Assembly: GCF_002975275.1 (NCBI RefSeq)
Contig: NZ_PCOQ01000022.1
Location: forward strand, 1 to 64,000
Direction: 5' to 3'
Length of the DNA stretch: 64,000 nucleotides
From: Achromobacter sp. MYb9
GTDB lineage: Bacteria; Pseudomonadota; Gammaproteobacteria; Burkholderiales; Burkholderiaceae_B
The notes under the pieces are model-generated. The model was not told where the DNA came from, searched no databases, and saw nothing but the letters and a program-made list of their open reading frames with translations. Made by a program: the position numbers and the translations under genes. Each line of letters starts with the position of its first letter. Position 1 is the stretch's first letter. Shown piece by piece: positions 1-7,553 of this stretch.

Positions 1-971
1 CCCACTGCCCACTTGGATCGATACAGAAATGCCCTCGTCGCGTTCTTGCGCTCCAGTTCCGTTTCCACCTTGCGGCGGAACGCGGCCGGGTCCTGGTAGG
101 TGGCGTCAAAGCCCAGGTCCTGCAGCTTGGCGCGCGTGTCCGGTTCCGCCATCACCGCTTCGATCTCCTTGGACATCCGGGCGACGATGGGCGCGGGCGT
201 GCCTTTGGGCATGACGACGCCGAACCACGTTTCGAAGTCGTAGCCGGCAACGCCACCTTCCGCGACGGTAGGCACGTCAGGTACCAGGGGCGAGCGCGCG
301 CGGCCGGTCAGCGCCACGGCGCGGACCTTGCCGGCCTTGATCTGGGGCAGACCCGCCACCAGCGTGTCGATCGACAACGGAATCTGGTTGCCGATCAGGT
401 CGGTCATGGCCGGGGCGCTGCCGCGGTAGGGCACGTGCAGCAACTTGGCGCCGGTACGCTGGGCCAGCGACTCGCCCGCCATGTGAGGGGTGGAGCCGTT
501 ACCGAACGACCCGAAGCTGAGCGGTTGCGCGGCTGATTTCGTCGTGATGTCGGCCACCGTGCCGATGCCGGACTGCGGGTTCGTCAGGATCACGAACGGC
601 GTGCTGCCCGCGACGGCGACGTACTCGTAACTCTTGATCGGGTCGTAGCTCAGGTTGGGATACAGCAGCGGGTTCGACGTGAACGTCGGGGCGCCGGTGA
701 TCATCAATGTGTAGCCGTCGGGCGCGGCGCGGGCGACGGCGGTGGCGCCGATGCCGGTGTTGGCGCCGGGCTTGTTTTCAATGACGACGGTCTGGCCCAG
801 ACGCGCGCCCAGCTTCGCGGCGAAGAGGCGGCCGATGACGTCGGTGGATCCGCCAGGCGGGAACGGCACCACCATGGTGATGGGCTTTTCCGGGTAGGCC
901 TGTGCCGAAACCATCAGCGGCGCTGCGGCCAGGACGCACAGCGCAATGGCGCGGGCGACGGTGTGGTTCAT
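1..971 (-). CDS. Bug-family tripartite tricarboxylate receptor (3' end outside window)
   Basis: Periplasmic solute-binding protein of the Bug/TctC family, which captures small carboxylates or related compounds for uptake. The start is the ATG at 971-969, preceded on the minus strand by an AAGGGG ribosome site. A signal peptide spans about residues 1-27 (LMVSAQA then YPEKPIT), followed by the family motifs VVPFPPGG, VIENKPGA, PDGYT and HVPYRG. About 323 codons lie inside the window, close to full family length, and no stop is reached. The final codons read ELERKNATRAFLYRSKWA, which does not resemble the usual Bug C-terminus. It follows the amidase gene by 34 bp, so the two probably form an operon. 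The ligand is unknown; the neighbouring amidase suggests an amide or its acid product. Confidence 0.9.
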   Translation of the reverse strand, partial: MNHTVARAIALCVLAAAPLMVSAQAYPEKPITMVVPFPPGGSTDVIGRLFAAKLGARLGQTVVIENKPGANTGIGATAVARAAPDGYTLMITGAPTFTSNPLLYPNLSYDPIKSYEYVAVAGSTPFVILTNPQSGIGTVADITTKSAAQPLSFGSFGNGSTPHMAGESLAQRTGAKLLHVPYRGSAPAMTDLIGNQIPLSIDTLVAGLPQIKAGKVRAVALTGRARSPLVPDVPTVAEGGVAGYDFETWFGVVMPKGTPAPIVARMSKEIEAVMAEPDTRAKLQDLGFDATYQDPAAFRRKVETELERKNATRAFLYRSKWAV

Positions 972-1005
972 TGTTTTCCCCTTGTGTTGTTGGCGTGGTG
1001 GTCAG

Positions 1006-2427
1006 TCAGTGCGGCAGCACGGGCGCCTGGCGCCAGTACTGCGTGGCTTGTTCGAACGCGTGCGCCAATTGCAGCAGCGCATGTTCCTGGCGATAGCGGC
1101 CGACGATCTGGATGCCGACGGGCAGGCCCGCGTCGCTGAAACCGCAGGGCACGGAAATGGCCGGATGGCCGGTCAGCGACAGGTAGTAGCCCGAACGCAT
1201 CCAGTCGATGTAGTTGTGCATCGGCGTGCCTTCGATGGCGCTTACGGTTTCCTGTTCGACCGGGAACGGCAGCACCTGGCTGACCGGCCCGATCAGGAAT
1301 TCATGCTGCTGCATGAAGGCGTGCATGCGGGCGAACAGGGCGGCGCGGTCGCGCTCGGCCTGGACGACGGCGGCAGCCGGTTGTTGCAGGCCCAGCTCGA
1401 TGTTCCAGACGACGCTGTCCTTGAGCAGGTGCCTGTGTTCGCGCAGCACCGCTTCGTAGCCCACCGCGAAGGTCTGCCCGCGCAAGGCCTGGAATGCGGC
1501 GTCCGCGCCGGTGAAGTCCGGGCAAGCCGCTTCGACCTGGGCGCCCAGGTCCGCGAAAACCGGCAGTTGGCGCTCCAGCGCCTGCACCACGGCGGCTTCC
1601 ACCGGCAGGCCGCCCCACGTCGGCGCGTAGGCGATACGCACGCCTTTGAAATCGCGAGACAGGCTGTCCAGGAAGCGGTCGGGGTCCTGTTCGATGGCAA
1701 GCGGGTCGCGCGCATCCGCCCCTGCCGTGGCGGCCAGCAGCAACGCCACATCGGCCACCGTGCGCGCCATCGGGCCCGCGACGGTCAACGCGTTGTACGG
1801 ATTGGCCGTGGGCCATTGCGGGACGCGCCCGGGCGACGGACGCAGGCCCACGACATTGCAAAACGAAGCCGGGTTGCGCAGCGATCCGCCCATGTCCGTG
1901 CCGTCGGCCAATGGCGCCATGCGGGCGGCCAGCGCGGCGGCGGCCCCGCCGCTGCTGCCGCCGGCCGTCAGACGCGGGTCGTAGGGATTGCGGGTGGCGC
2001 CGAACACCGGGTTGAACGTCTGCGAACCGGCGCCGAATTCGGGCAGGTTGGTCTTGCCCAGCGTGATGGCGCCGGCCGCGCGTTCGCGGGTGACGATCAG
2101 GCTGTCGCGATCAGGCACGAAGTCGCGGTATAGCGGCGACCCGTAGGTGGTTCGCATGCCGGCCGTCAGGAAGGAATCCTTGTGCAGGATCGGCAATCCG
2201 TGCAGCAGGCCCAGCGGCTGGCCGGCCGCTTGGCGCTCGTCGGCCAACAGGGCGCGCGCCAGCGCGCCTTCGGCGTCCACCGTGACCACGGCATTCACGT
2301 GGGGGTTGCAGGCATTGATGCGCGCCAGGTGCGCGGCCGTTACGTCGCGGGCGCTGACATGGCCAGCGGCGATGTCGGCCCGCAAGGCCACGGCGGTCAT
2401 GTCGCATAAGGAGGAATTCTGAGTCAT
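1006..2427 (-). CDS. Amidase signature (AS) family amidohydrolase
   Basis: Predicted 473-residue amidase of the Ser-cisSer-Lys type, which hydrolyses a carboxamide to acid and ammonia. The triad is visible: Lys83 in HGLPILHKDS, the cis-Ser at about 158 in TAGGSSGG, and the nucleophile Ser182 in DMGGSLRNP. I chose the ATG at 2427-2425 (MTQNSSLCD) because the open frame upstream runs through the divergent IclR gene. The ribosome site is weak. It is transcribed away from the IclR gene and followed 34 bp later by a Bug receptor, so uptake and hydrolysis of the same compound is likely. The substrate cannot be named. AspAT/GatA-type use is unlikely because gatB and gatC are not adjacent. Confidence 0.88.
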   Translation of the reverse strand: MTQNSSLCDMTAVALRADIAAGHVSARDVTAAHLARINACNPHVNAVVTVDAEGALARALLADERQAAGQPLGLLHGLPILHKDSFLTAGMRTTYGSPLYRDFVPDRDSLIVTRERAAGAITLGKTNLPEFGAGSQTFNPVFGATRNPYDPRLTAGGSSGGAAAALAARMAPLADGTDMGGSLRNPASFCNVVGLRPSPGRVPQWPTANPYNALTVAGPMARTVADVALLLAATAGADARDPLAIEQDPDRFLDSLSRDFKGVRIAYAPTWGGLPVEAAVVQALERQLPVFADLGAQVEAACPDFTGADAAFQALRGQTFAVGYEAVLREHRHLLKDSVVWNIELGLQQPAAAVVQAERDRAALFARMHAFMQQHEFLIGPVSQVLPFPVEQETVSAIEGTPMHNYIDWMRSGYYLSLTGHPAISVPCGFSDAGLPVGIQIVGRYRQEHALLQLAHAFEQATQYWRQAPVLPH

Positions 2428-2454
2428 GGGCAGCGGCAATGTATTGCTATGCGA

Positions 2455-2482
2455 TATAAAGTATTGAATAATCAACTTTATA
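2455..2482. promoter_or_regulatory. Candidate IclR operator between amidase and IclR genes
   Basis: A perfect inverted repeat, TATAAAGT (2455-2462) and ACTTTATA (2475-2482), with a 12-base AT-rich centre that itself contains TTGA and TCAA. It is the only clearly AT-rich stretch in the divergent intergenic region. Its position between a catabolic operon and an IclR gene fits an operator. The assignment to this regulator is inferred. Confidence 0.5.
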
Positions 2483-2574
2483 GTGGGTATTCCGCCCCCG
2501 GACAATTCGGGGAAACTAGCGCTGCCCATGACGCCACCGCATCCGCCCCCTTGCGCCGCCCGGCCTGGAGCCCC

Positions 2575-3375
2575 ATGACGACACGCCCGCCCCCCGTTGC
2601 CGCTACCTCCCTGGCGGACGCCGACGATCCCTTGTTCGTCGCGTCGCTGGAAAAAGGCATGCGGGTGCTGGACGCGTTCGGCAACGCCTCGGACTCGCTG
2701 GGCCTGACCGATATCGCCACGCTCACGGGGCTGGGGAAAAGCGCGGCGCAGCGCTTCATCCATACGTGGGAGCGCCTGGGCTACCTGGTCAAGGACGCGT
2801 CATCGCGCCGCTATCGGCTGGGGCCGCGCGTCGTGGAATTGGGCTACTTCTTCCTGCGCAGCGACCGGCTGGTCTCCATGGCCGCGCCGCATCTGGTGGC
2901 GTTGCGCGACCGTTGCGGCCTGGCCGTGCACATGAGCGTGCTGGCCGGCGGCGACATGATCTATCTGCTGCGCCTGCCCAGCCGGCAAATGACGCTGGCC
3001 GAAATGCTGCCGGGACGCCGCATGCCCGCCTGGTGCAACAGCGGCGGACGCATGCTGCTGACGCCACAGGACGACGACGCCATCCGCCAGGCGCTGCTGC
3101 GCGCGCCGCCGCGCGCGTTCACGCCGCGCACGGTCGTGGACCCGGACGCGCTGCTGGCGCTCGTGCGCCAGGCGCGCGAAGACGGCTACGCGCTGACCGA
3201 AGATCAAGTGCTGCAGAACCAGGTGGGCGCGGCCGTGCTGCTGCGCGATGCGCGCGGCCAGCCGCTGGCGGCGATCAGCGTCAGCGCGCCGCGCAACGAC
3301 TATCCCGCTGACCGCTTGTTGCGCGACATCGTGCCGCAGCTGTTCCGCACGGCGCAGGCGATCCAGCACGCCTGA
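2575..3375 (+). CDS. IclR family transcriptional regulator
   Basis: A 266-residue regulator. The N-terminal winged HTH lies at about residues 20-82 (FVASLEKGMRVLDAF, then GLTDIATLTGLGKSAAQRFI), followed by the IclR effector-binding domain (about 95-260). I chose the ATG at 2575 because GGAG lies six bases upstream and the product then has the normal family length; an in-frame ATG at 2449 would add 42 atypical residues and run over the operator-like palindrome. It is divergent from the amidase-Bug operon and is probably its regulator, with the ligand likely a compound in that pathway. IclR proteins can repress or activate, and the sequence does not say which applies here. Confidence 0.9.
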   Translation: MTTRPPPVAATSLADADDPLFVASLEKGMRVLDAFGNASDSLGLTDIATLTGLGKSAAQRFIHTWERLGYLVKDASSRRYRLGPRVVELGYFFLRSDRLVSMAAPHLVALRDRCGLAVHMSVLAGGDMIYLLRLPSRQMTLAEMLPGRRMPAWCNSGGRMLLTPQDDDAIRQALLRAPPRAFTPRTVVDPDALLALVRQAREDGYALTEDQVLQNQVGAAVLLRDARGQPLAAISVSAPRNDYPADRLLRDIVPQLFRTAQAIQHA

Positions 3376-3441
3376 CCGAAATTTTTCAGGCTGTTTTGCA
3401 TTCTTCCGATTTTTTGTGCATAATTCGGCCCCTCTACCTGT

Positions 3442-3517
3442 TCCCCGATAGCTCAGTCGGTAGAGCGACGGACTGTTAATCCGCAGGTCGCTGGTTCGAG
3501 CCCAGCTCGGGGAGCCA
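3442..3517 (+). tRNA. tRNA-Asn (GTT)
   Basis: A complete cloverleaf. The acceptor stem is TCCCCGA with TCGGGGA, the D-arm is GCTC...GAGC, the anticodon loop is CTGTTAA giving anticodon GTT (Asn), the T-arm contains GGTTCGAGCC, the discriminator is G, and the CCA end is encoded. It lies 66 bp after the IclR gene. No integrase or duplicated 3' end is seen nearby, so there is no sign of island insertion here. Confidence 0.97.
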
Positions 3518-3552
3518 AGAATTCAGCCGTGCAATGTTCATCCGCACCGCTA

Positions 3553-3597
3553 GCAAGACAAGCAGTATCTGCAAGACAAGCAATACCCGCAGTACCC
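3553..3597. repeat. 18-bp tandem repeat downstream of tRNA-Asn
   Basis: Two adjacent 18-base units begin GCAAGACAAGCA (3553-3570 and 3571-3588) and differ at three positions. A 9-base partial third unit follows (3589-3597). The repeat sits in the transcribed tail between the tRNA and its terminator. Function unknown; replication slippage would explain its origin. Confidence 0.7.
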
Positions 3598-3600
3598 TTA

Positions 3601-3632
3601 AAAAAGCCCGCAACCTGTTTGCGGGCTTTTTG
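3601..3632 (+). terminator. Rho-independent terminator after tRNA-Asn
   Basis: Stem AAAAAGCCCGCAA with TTGCGGGCTTTTT around a short loop, ending in a T run. It is placed to end the tRNA transcript. The flanking A run means it could also work on the minus strand. Confidence 0.85.
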
Positions 3633-3648
3633 CATTGCGGCCCACGAC

Positions 3649-3681
3649 CGACCCACAAGCGACCCACAACCGATCCACAAC
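3649..3681. repeat. Three 11-bp direct repeats upstream of LysR gene
   Basis: CGACCCACAAG (3649), CGACCCACAAC (3660) and CGATCCACAAC (3671) lie head to tail with one-turn spacing, about 50 bp before the LysR start. The period of about one helical turn is compatible with cooperative binding of a regulator, but chance duplication is also possible. Confidence 0.6.
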
Positions 3682-3729
3682 GCGTAGGATGACGCGCATC
3701 CCGTTCCGACGCGCTTCGCCATCCGCCCC

Positions 3730-4695
3730 ATGCGTTCCACGCGATCCCTGCCTGCCCTGGTTTCCCTGCGCGCCTTCGAAGCGGCGGCGCGGCGCTTGAG
3801 CTTTTCGCTGGCGGCTCAAGAACTTTTCGTCACGCAGAGCGCGATCAGCCATCACATCCAGCGGCTGGAAAGCGAACTGGGCGTGGCGCTGTTTGAACGG
3901 CGCACGCGGGCCGTGGCGCTGACGCCTGCGGGGCAGGCCTATTACGAACACGTGCATGCCGCCTTTGAACTGCTGCGCCAGGGCACCGACGACATCCGCG
4001 CGCCGGCCACGGCCCGCGCCACGCTGAAGGTCGGCTTGCTGGCGTCGTTCGCCACGCGCTGGCTGGCACCGCGCCTGCCGGCGTTCGCCGCCGCGCATCC
4101 AGGCATTGATCTGCAACTGCAAACCGACATCGGCCTGGCCGATGTCGCGGGCGGCGAAGTGGACGTGGCGATCCGCTATGGCCGAGGCGGCTGGCCGGGC
4201 GTCGCCTCGCGGCTCCTGATGGCTGAACGGCTGTCCGTCGTGTGCGCGCCCGCCTTGATCGCTGGCCGCAAGCGCCCCCGCACGGCGAACGACTTGCTGC
4301 GCCACCCGCTGCTCGCCTCGCATGCCAGGCAGCCCTTTGAATGGGACGCCTGGTCGCGGCGCTTCGGCATGGATCTGGGCCGCGCCCAGACGGTGCGCCT
4401 GCACGACTACAACATCGTCGTCGAAGCCGCGCTGGCTGGCCAGGGCCTGGCCATGGGCCGGCACCGGCTGATCGCCCCGCACCTGGCCAGCGGCGCGCTG
4501 GTGGACGCACTGCCGGGCACGGTGCTGGAAGATCCCCGCATCGGCTGGTGGTTCGTAGCCCCCCGCGGCGCGCTGACACCCTTGGCGCAAGCCTTCCACG
4601 ACTGGCTGGCTGCCTCGGCTACGGCAGAGGCAGACGCAGACCCAGAGGCAGGCGCAGGCGCTGGTGCAAACTCGGCCAATCGCCACACGCATTAG
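3730..4695 (+). CDS. LysR family regulator (GcvA-like)
   Basis: A 321-residue LTTR. The N-terminal HTH (about residues 8-66) reads LVSLRAFEAAARRLSFSLAA then TQSAISHHIQRLE and ALFERRTR, typical of the GcvA/AmpR branch. The type 2 periplasmic-binding-like effector domain covers about 95-300. The last 25 residues are low-complexity Ala/Glu/Gly with an NRHTH end. It is co-directional with the RidA and aminotransferase genes, with 104 bp before RidA, rather than divergent as is more usual, so it may be read into them or control a promoter in the gap. The effector is unknown; an amino compound would fit the neighbours. Confidence 0.88.
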   Translation: MRSTRSLPALVSLRAFEAAARRLSFSLAAQELFVTQSAISHHIQRLESELGVALFERRTRAVALTPAGQAYYEHVHAAFELLRQGTDDIRAPATARATLKVGLLASFATRWLAPRLPAFAAAHPGIDLQLQTDIGLADVAGGEVDVAIRYGRGGWPGVASRLLMAERLSVVCAPALIAGRKRPRTANDLLRHPLLASHARQPFEWDAWSRRFGMDLGRAQTVRLHDYNIVVEAALAGQGLAMGRHRLIAPHLASGALVDALPGTVLEDPRIGWWFVAPRGALTPLAQAFHDWLAASATAEADADPEAGAGAGANSANRHTH

Positions 4696-4799
4696 TTTTA
4701 CTCATGCGTATAAGGCAAGAATTGATTGGTCACGCGCCGCCGTGCCCGATAGCATCGAAGTTCGCACTTTTCGCTAACCCCTTTTGCAGGTGAATCAAC

Positions 4800-5273
4800 A
4801 TGACCCGCACCATCTCCGGCCGCGTGGCCGAACTGGGCTATACCCTGGAAGCCGCCGCCGCTCCCGCCGCCAACTACGTGCCGTTCGTCCTTGAGGGCAA
4901 CCTGCTCACCATCTCGGGCCAGATCTCGCGCCAGGACGGCAAGCCGCGCTATCTGGGCCAGCTGGGCAATCAAGTCTCCGACGCCGACGGCGTCGAAGCC
5001 GCCAAGCTGTCGGGCCTGGGCATCCTGTCGCAGATCGCCGCCGCCACCGGCGACCGCCTGGACCGCGTGGCACGCGTGGTGCGCCTGGGCGTCTTCGTGG
5101 CCAGCACGCCCGACTTCAACCGCCAGAGTGCCATCGCCAACGGCGCGTCGGACCTGATGGTGGCCGTGTTCGGCGACGCCGGCCGCCATGCGCGCAGCGC
5201 CGTCGGCGTGGCGTCCCTGCCGCAAGGCGTCTCCGTGGAAATCGAAGCCGTCATCGCCTTGACGCCCGCCTGA
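4800..5273 (+). CDS. RidA/YjgF family reactive imine deaminase-like protein
   Basis: A 157-residue protein of the Rid (YjgF/YER057c/UK114) superfamily. RidA-type members hydrolyse reactive enamine/imine intermediates released by PLP enzymes. The fold signature LEGNLLTISGQIS, the helix with RLGVFVAST, and the Arg at about 132 in GRHARSAVGVASLP (equivalent to the substrate-carboxylate Arg of RidA) are present, so deaminase activity is plausible. An AGGTGA ribosome site precedes the ATG. It is followed 11 bp later by a class V PLP enzyme, probably co-transcribed, which supports a role in clearing that enzyme's intermediate. Its length (157 rather than about 128) places it in a longer Rid subfamily. 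Confidence 0.87.
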   Translation: MTRTISGRVAELGYTLEAAAAPAANYVPFVLEGNLLTISGQISRQDGKPRYLGQLGNQVSDADGVEAAKLSGLGILSQIAAATGDRLDRVARVVRLGVFVASTPDFNRQSAIANGASDLMVAVFGDAGRHARSAVGVASLPQGVSVEIEAVIALTPA

Positions 5274-5284
5274 GCGCCCTTGCC

Positions 5285-6481
5285 ATGCCCGCCCCTCTGA
5301 CCCCAGACGCCATCCAGGCGCTGCGCGCCCGCACGCCTGGCGCGCACGCCAGCATCCACTTCAACCACGCCGGCTCGTCGCTGCCCTCGTCGGGCACGCT
5401 GGAAGCGATTCAAGCGCATCTGCTGCGCGAAGCGGCGCAGGGCCCGATGGAGGCAGGCGTGGCCGCGCGCGCGCTGACCGAAAGCGCCCGCACGCTGTCG
5501 GCGCGGCTACTGAATGCACAACCGGAAGAGATCGCCCTGACCACCGGCAACTCTCCCGGCTGGGGCGCCGCCTTCGCGGCGCTTGCGCCCTGGCGGCCCG
5601 GCGACCGCATCCTGGTCGCCCGCCATGAATGGGGCGGCAACCTGGCAGCCATGCGGCTACGCGCGGAGCGCGCCGGCGCGGTGCTGGAAACCATCCCGTC
5701 GGACGATACCGGCTGCGTGGACGCCGACGCGCTGGCCGCCATGCTTGACGAGCGCGTGCGCCTGATCGCGCTGACCTGGCTGCCCGCCAACGGCGGCCTG
5801 ATCAACCCGGCCGCCGCCATCGGACGCGTGGCGCGGCAGCACGGCATCCCGTATTTCGTGGATGCGGCGCAAGCAGTAGGCCAACTGCCCATCGATGTGG
5901 CGGAGATCGGCTGCGATGTCTTGAGCGGTGCCGGCCGCAAGGCCTTGCGCGGGCCGCGCGGCACGGGCCTGCTGTATGTGCGGCGGGATTTCCTGGACCA
6001 GCTCACGCCCGCTTTCGTGGATACCCATTCGGCCCCGTTGGGCGACGACGACCAGCCCCGATTGCGCGCCGACGCCGCCCGGCTGGAATCCGCCGAAAAC
6101 TCGTTGGCGTTGCGCTGTGGCCTGGCCCATGCCTTGCAGGAAGCGCTGGACATCGGCCTTGCGGCCATCCGCGCCACCATCGATGCAAACGCCCGATTGC
6201 TGCGCGCTGAACTCGCGGCCATTCCGGGCATCACGGTGCTGGATCAAGGCCGGGAATTGTCGGGCCTGGTGTCCTTCAATGTGGCGGGCCAGGACGCAAC
6301 GGCCGTGCAACGCGCCCTGGCGGCACAGGGCATCACCATTGGCAGCAACGGGGTGCCGTACACGCCACTGGACATGCGGGCACGCGGCCTGACCCAGATC
6401 GCGCGCGCCTCGGTCAGCTATCTGACCAGTGATGACGAAATATCCCGATTGCTGGACGGGCTGCGGCAACTGGCGCGATAG
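5285..6481 (+). CDS. Class V aminotransferase / cysteine desulfurase-like PLP enzyme
   Basis: A 398-residue fold-type I PLP enzyme. FNHAGSS at the N-terminus is the usual active-site entry of class V enzymes, FVDAAQ (Asp193) binds the pyridine nitrogen, and Lys219 in SGAGRKALRGPRG is the Schiff-base lysine. The overall pattern resembles isopenicillin-N-epimerase/CsdA-like proteins. There is no obvious mobile Cys loop of a dedicated IscS-type desulfurase, so an aminotransferase, lyase or epimerase role is equally open. It is paired with the RidA gene 11 bp upstream. Its stop lies only 15 bp from the convergent EamA gene. Confidence 0.85.
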   Translation: MPAPLTPDAIQALRARTPGAHASIHFNHAGSSLPSSGTLEAIQAHLLREAAQGPMEAGVAARALTESARTLSARLLNAQPEEIALTTGNSPGWGAAFAALAPWRPGDRILVARHEWGGNLAAMRLRAERAGAVLETIPSDDTGCVDADALAAMLDERVRLIALTWLPANGGLINPAAAIGRVARQHGIPYFVDAAQAVGQLPIDVAEIGCDVLSGAGRKALRGPRGTGLLYVRRDFLDQLTPAFVDTHSAPLGDDDQPRLRADAARLESAENSLALRCGLAHALQEALDIGLAAIRATIDANARLLRAELAAIPGITVLDQGRELSGLVSFNVAGQDATAVQRALAAQGITIGSNGVPYTPLDMRARGLTQIARASVSYLTSDDEISRLLDGLRQLAR

Positions 6482-6496
6482 CCGGCGGCACAAGCC

Positions 6497-7390
6497 TCAA
6501 GCCGTCGCGCGGCGCATGAACGGGGTCCATTTCGTGAAAACCAGCAGGTTGCCGACCATCACCAGCGCCAGGCCGGCGAAGGTGGCCGGCGTCCACTGAT
6601 AGCCCTCGGCCACCGTCGACACGCTTAGCGCCACCACGGGGAACAGCACCGTGCAATACGCGGCGCGGGCGGGTCCCATGCGGCCCACCAGCGTCAGATA
6701 GGCCGTAAAACCGATCACCGATCCCGGAATGGCCAGATAGAGCAGGGCGCCGGCATAGGACGGCGACGGGTCGAACTGGAATGGCAGGCCCGCCGCCACA
6801 CACCCCGCCAGCAGGATAGCGGCGCCATACAGCATGCTGTAGGCGTTGCCCGTCAGCGGCCGGATGCCGGCGCGCTGCTGCAGCGACGACAGCATGTTGC
6901 CGGTGGAAAAGCAAAAGGTGCCCAGCAGCGCGAAGCCCAGGCCCAACAGCGTTTCGTGGCTGGCCTGCTGGCTGGCAAGCTCGGGCCAGAACAGCAGCAC
7001 CAGCCCCGAAAAACCGAATGCCCCGGCCAGCATCACGCGCGACGCGACGCGGGTGCCGAACCACAGGCGGGCGTTCAACGCGTTCCACAGCGTCGCGGCG
7101 GAAAACACCACCGACACCAGCCCACTGGGGATCCACTGCGTGGCGGTATAGAAGCACAGGAAATTCAGGCAAAACAGGCACAGGCCCTGGCCCACGCAGA
7201 GCCAATGGCCGCGCCGGTCCATCTTCTGCAATTTACGGGTCAGCAGCAAAGCGGCGAACAGCACCAGGCCCGCCAGCGCGAAGCGGTAGAAGATGGATAC
7301 GGGAATGGCCACCACGCCCAGTTGCAGCTTGATGGCGATCCAGGTGGTGCCCCAGATGACGACAGTCAGGAAATACAGGAAGAGATTCAC
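6497..7390 (-). CDS. EamA/DMT family transporter
   Basis: A predicted inner-membrane exporter of about 297 residues with two EamA repeats and about ten hydrophobic helices (LTVVIWGTTWIAIKL at the start of repeat 1; a second repeat from about residue 150). I propose the GTG at 7390-7388 (VNLFLYFL) because the membrane domain begins there and upstream codons (FFAAHRI and before) are not membrane-like; no ATG occurs close by in frame and no strong ribosome site is visible, so the start is uncertain. It is divergent from an AraC regulator, which may control it. The substrate is unknown; amino acids or metabolites are typical for the family. Confidence 0.85.
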   Translation of the reverse strand: MNLFLYFLTVVIWGTTWIAIKLQLGVVAIPVSIFYRFALAGLVLFAALLLTRKLQKMDRRGHWLCVGQGLCLFCLNFLCFYTATQWIPSGLVSVVFSAATLWNALNARLWFGTRVASRVMLAGAFGFSGLVLLFWPELASQQASHETLLGLGFALLGTFCFSTGNMLSSLQQRAGIRPLTGNAYSMLYGAAILLAGCVAAGLPFQFDPSPSYAGALLYLAIPGSVIGFTAYLTLVGRMGPARAAYCTVLFPVVALSVSTVAEGYQWTPATFAGLALVMVGNLLVFTKWTPFMRRATA

Positions 7391-7509
7391 GATGCGATGC
7401 GCAGCAAAAAAGGAAGGCGGGGCGGGCCCGCCAGACGGCAGATCCGTTCGCCGCGAGTGTGCGCCGCCGCGGCAGACCGGAATTGCCGGTTCTTGCGGTT
7501 TTTGCAGGG

Positions 7510-7530
7510 TCGCGCGCGCGGCGCGCGCGA
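7510..7530. promoter_or_regulatory. Perfect CG-only palindrome upstream of AraC gene
   Basis: TCGCGCGCGC and GCGCGCGCGA flank a single central G, a perfect 10+1+10 inverted repeat 23 bp before the AraC start. It could be an operator or an mRNA hairpin limiting translation of the AraC gene. Confidence 0.4.
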
Positions 7531-7553
7531 GATCGCAGTAGCATTTCAGTCCT

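Noticed and set aside
2411..2467. AGGAGG followed by ATG at 2426 on the plus strand, giving a 13-codon ORF
   Set aside because: The AGGAGG lies inside the amidase coding sequence on the other strand, and the tiny ORF has no features; probably chance.
3442..3517. tRNA-Asn as an integration site for a genomic island
   Set aside because: No integrase, no repeat of the tRNA 3' end, and flanking genes look like ordinary chromosome.
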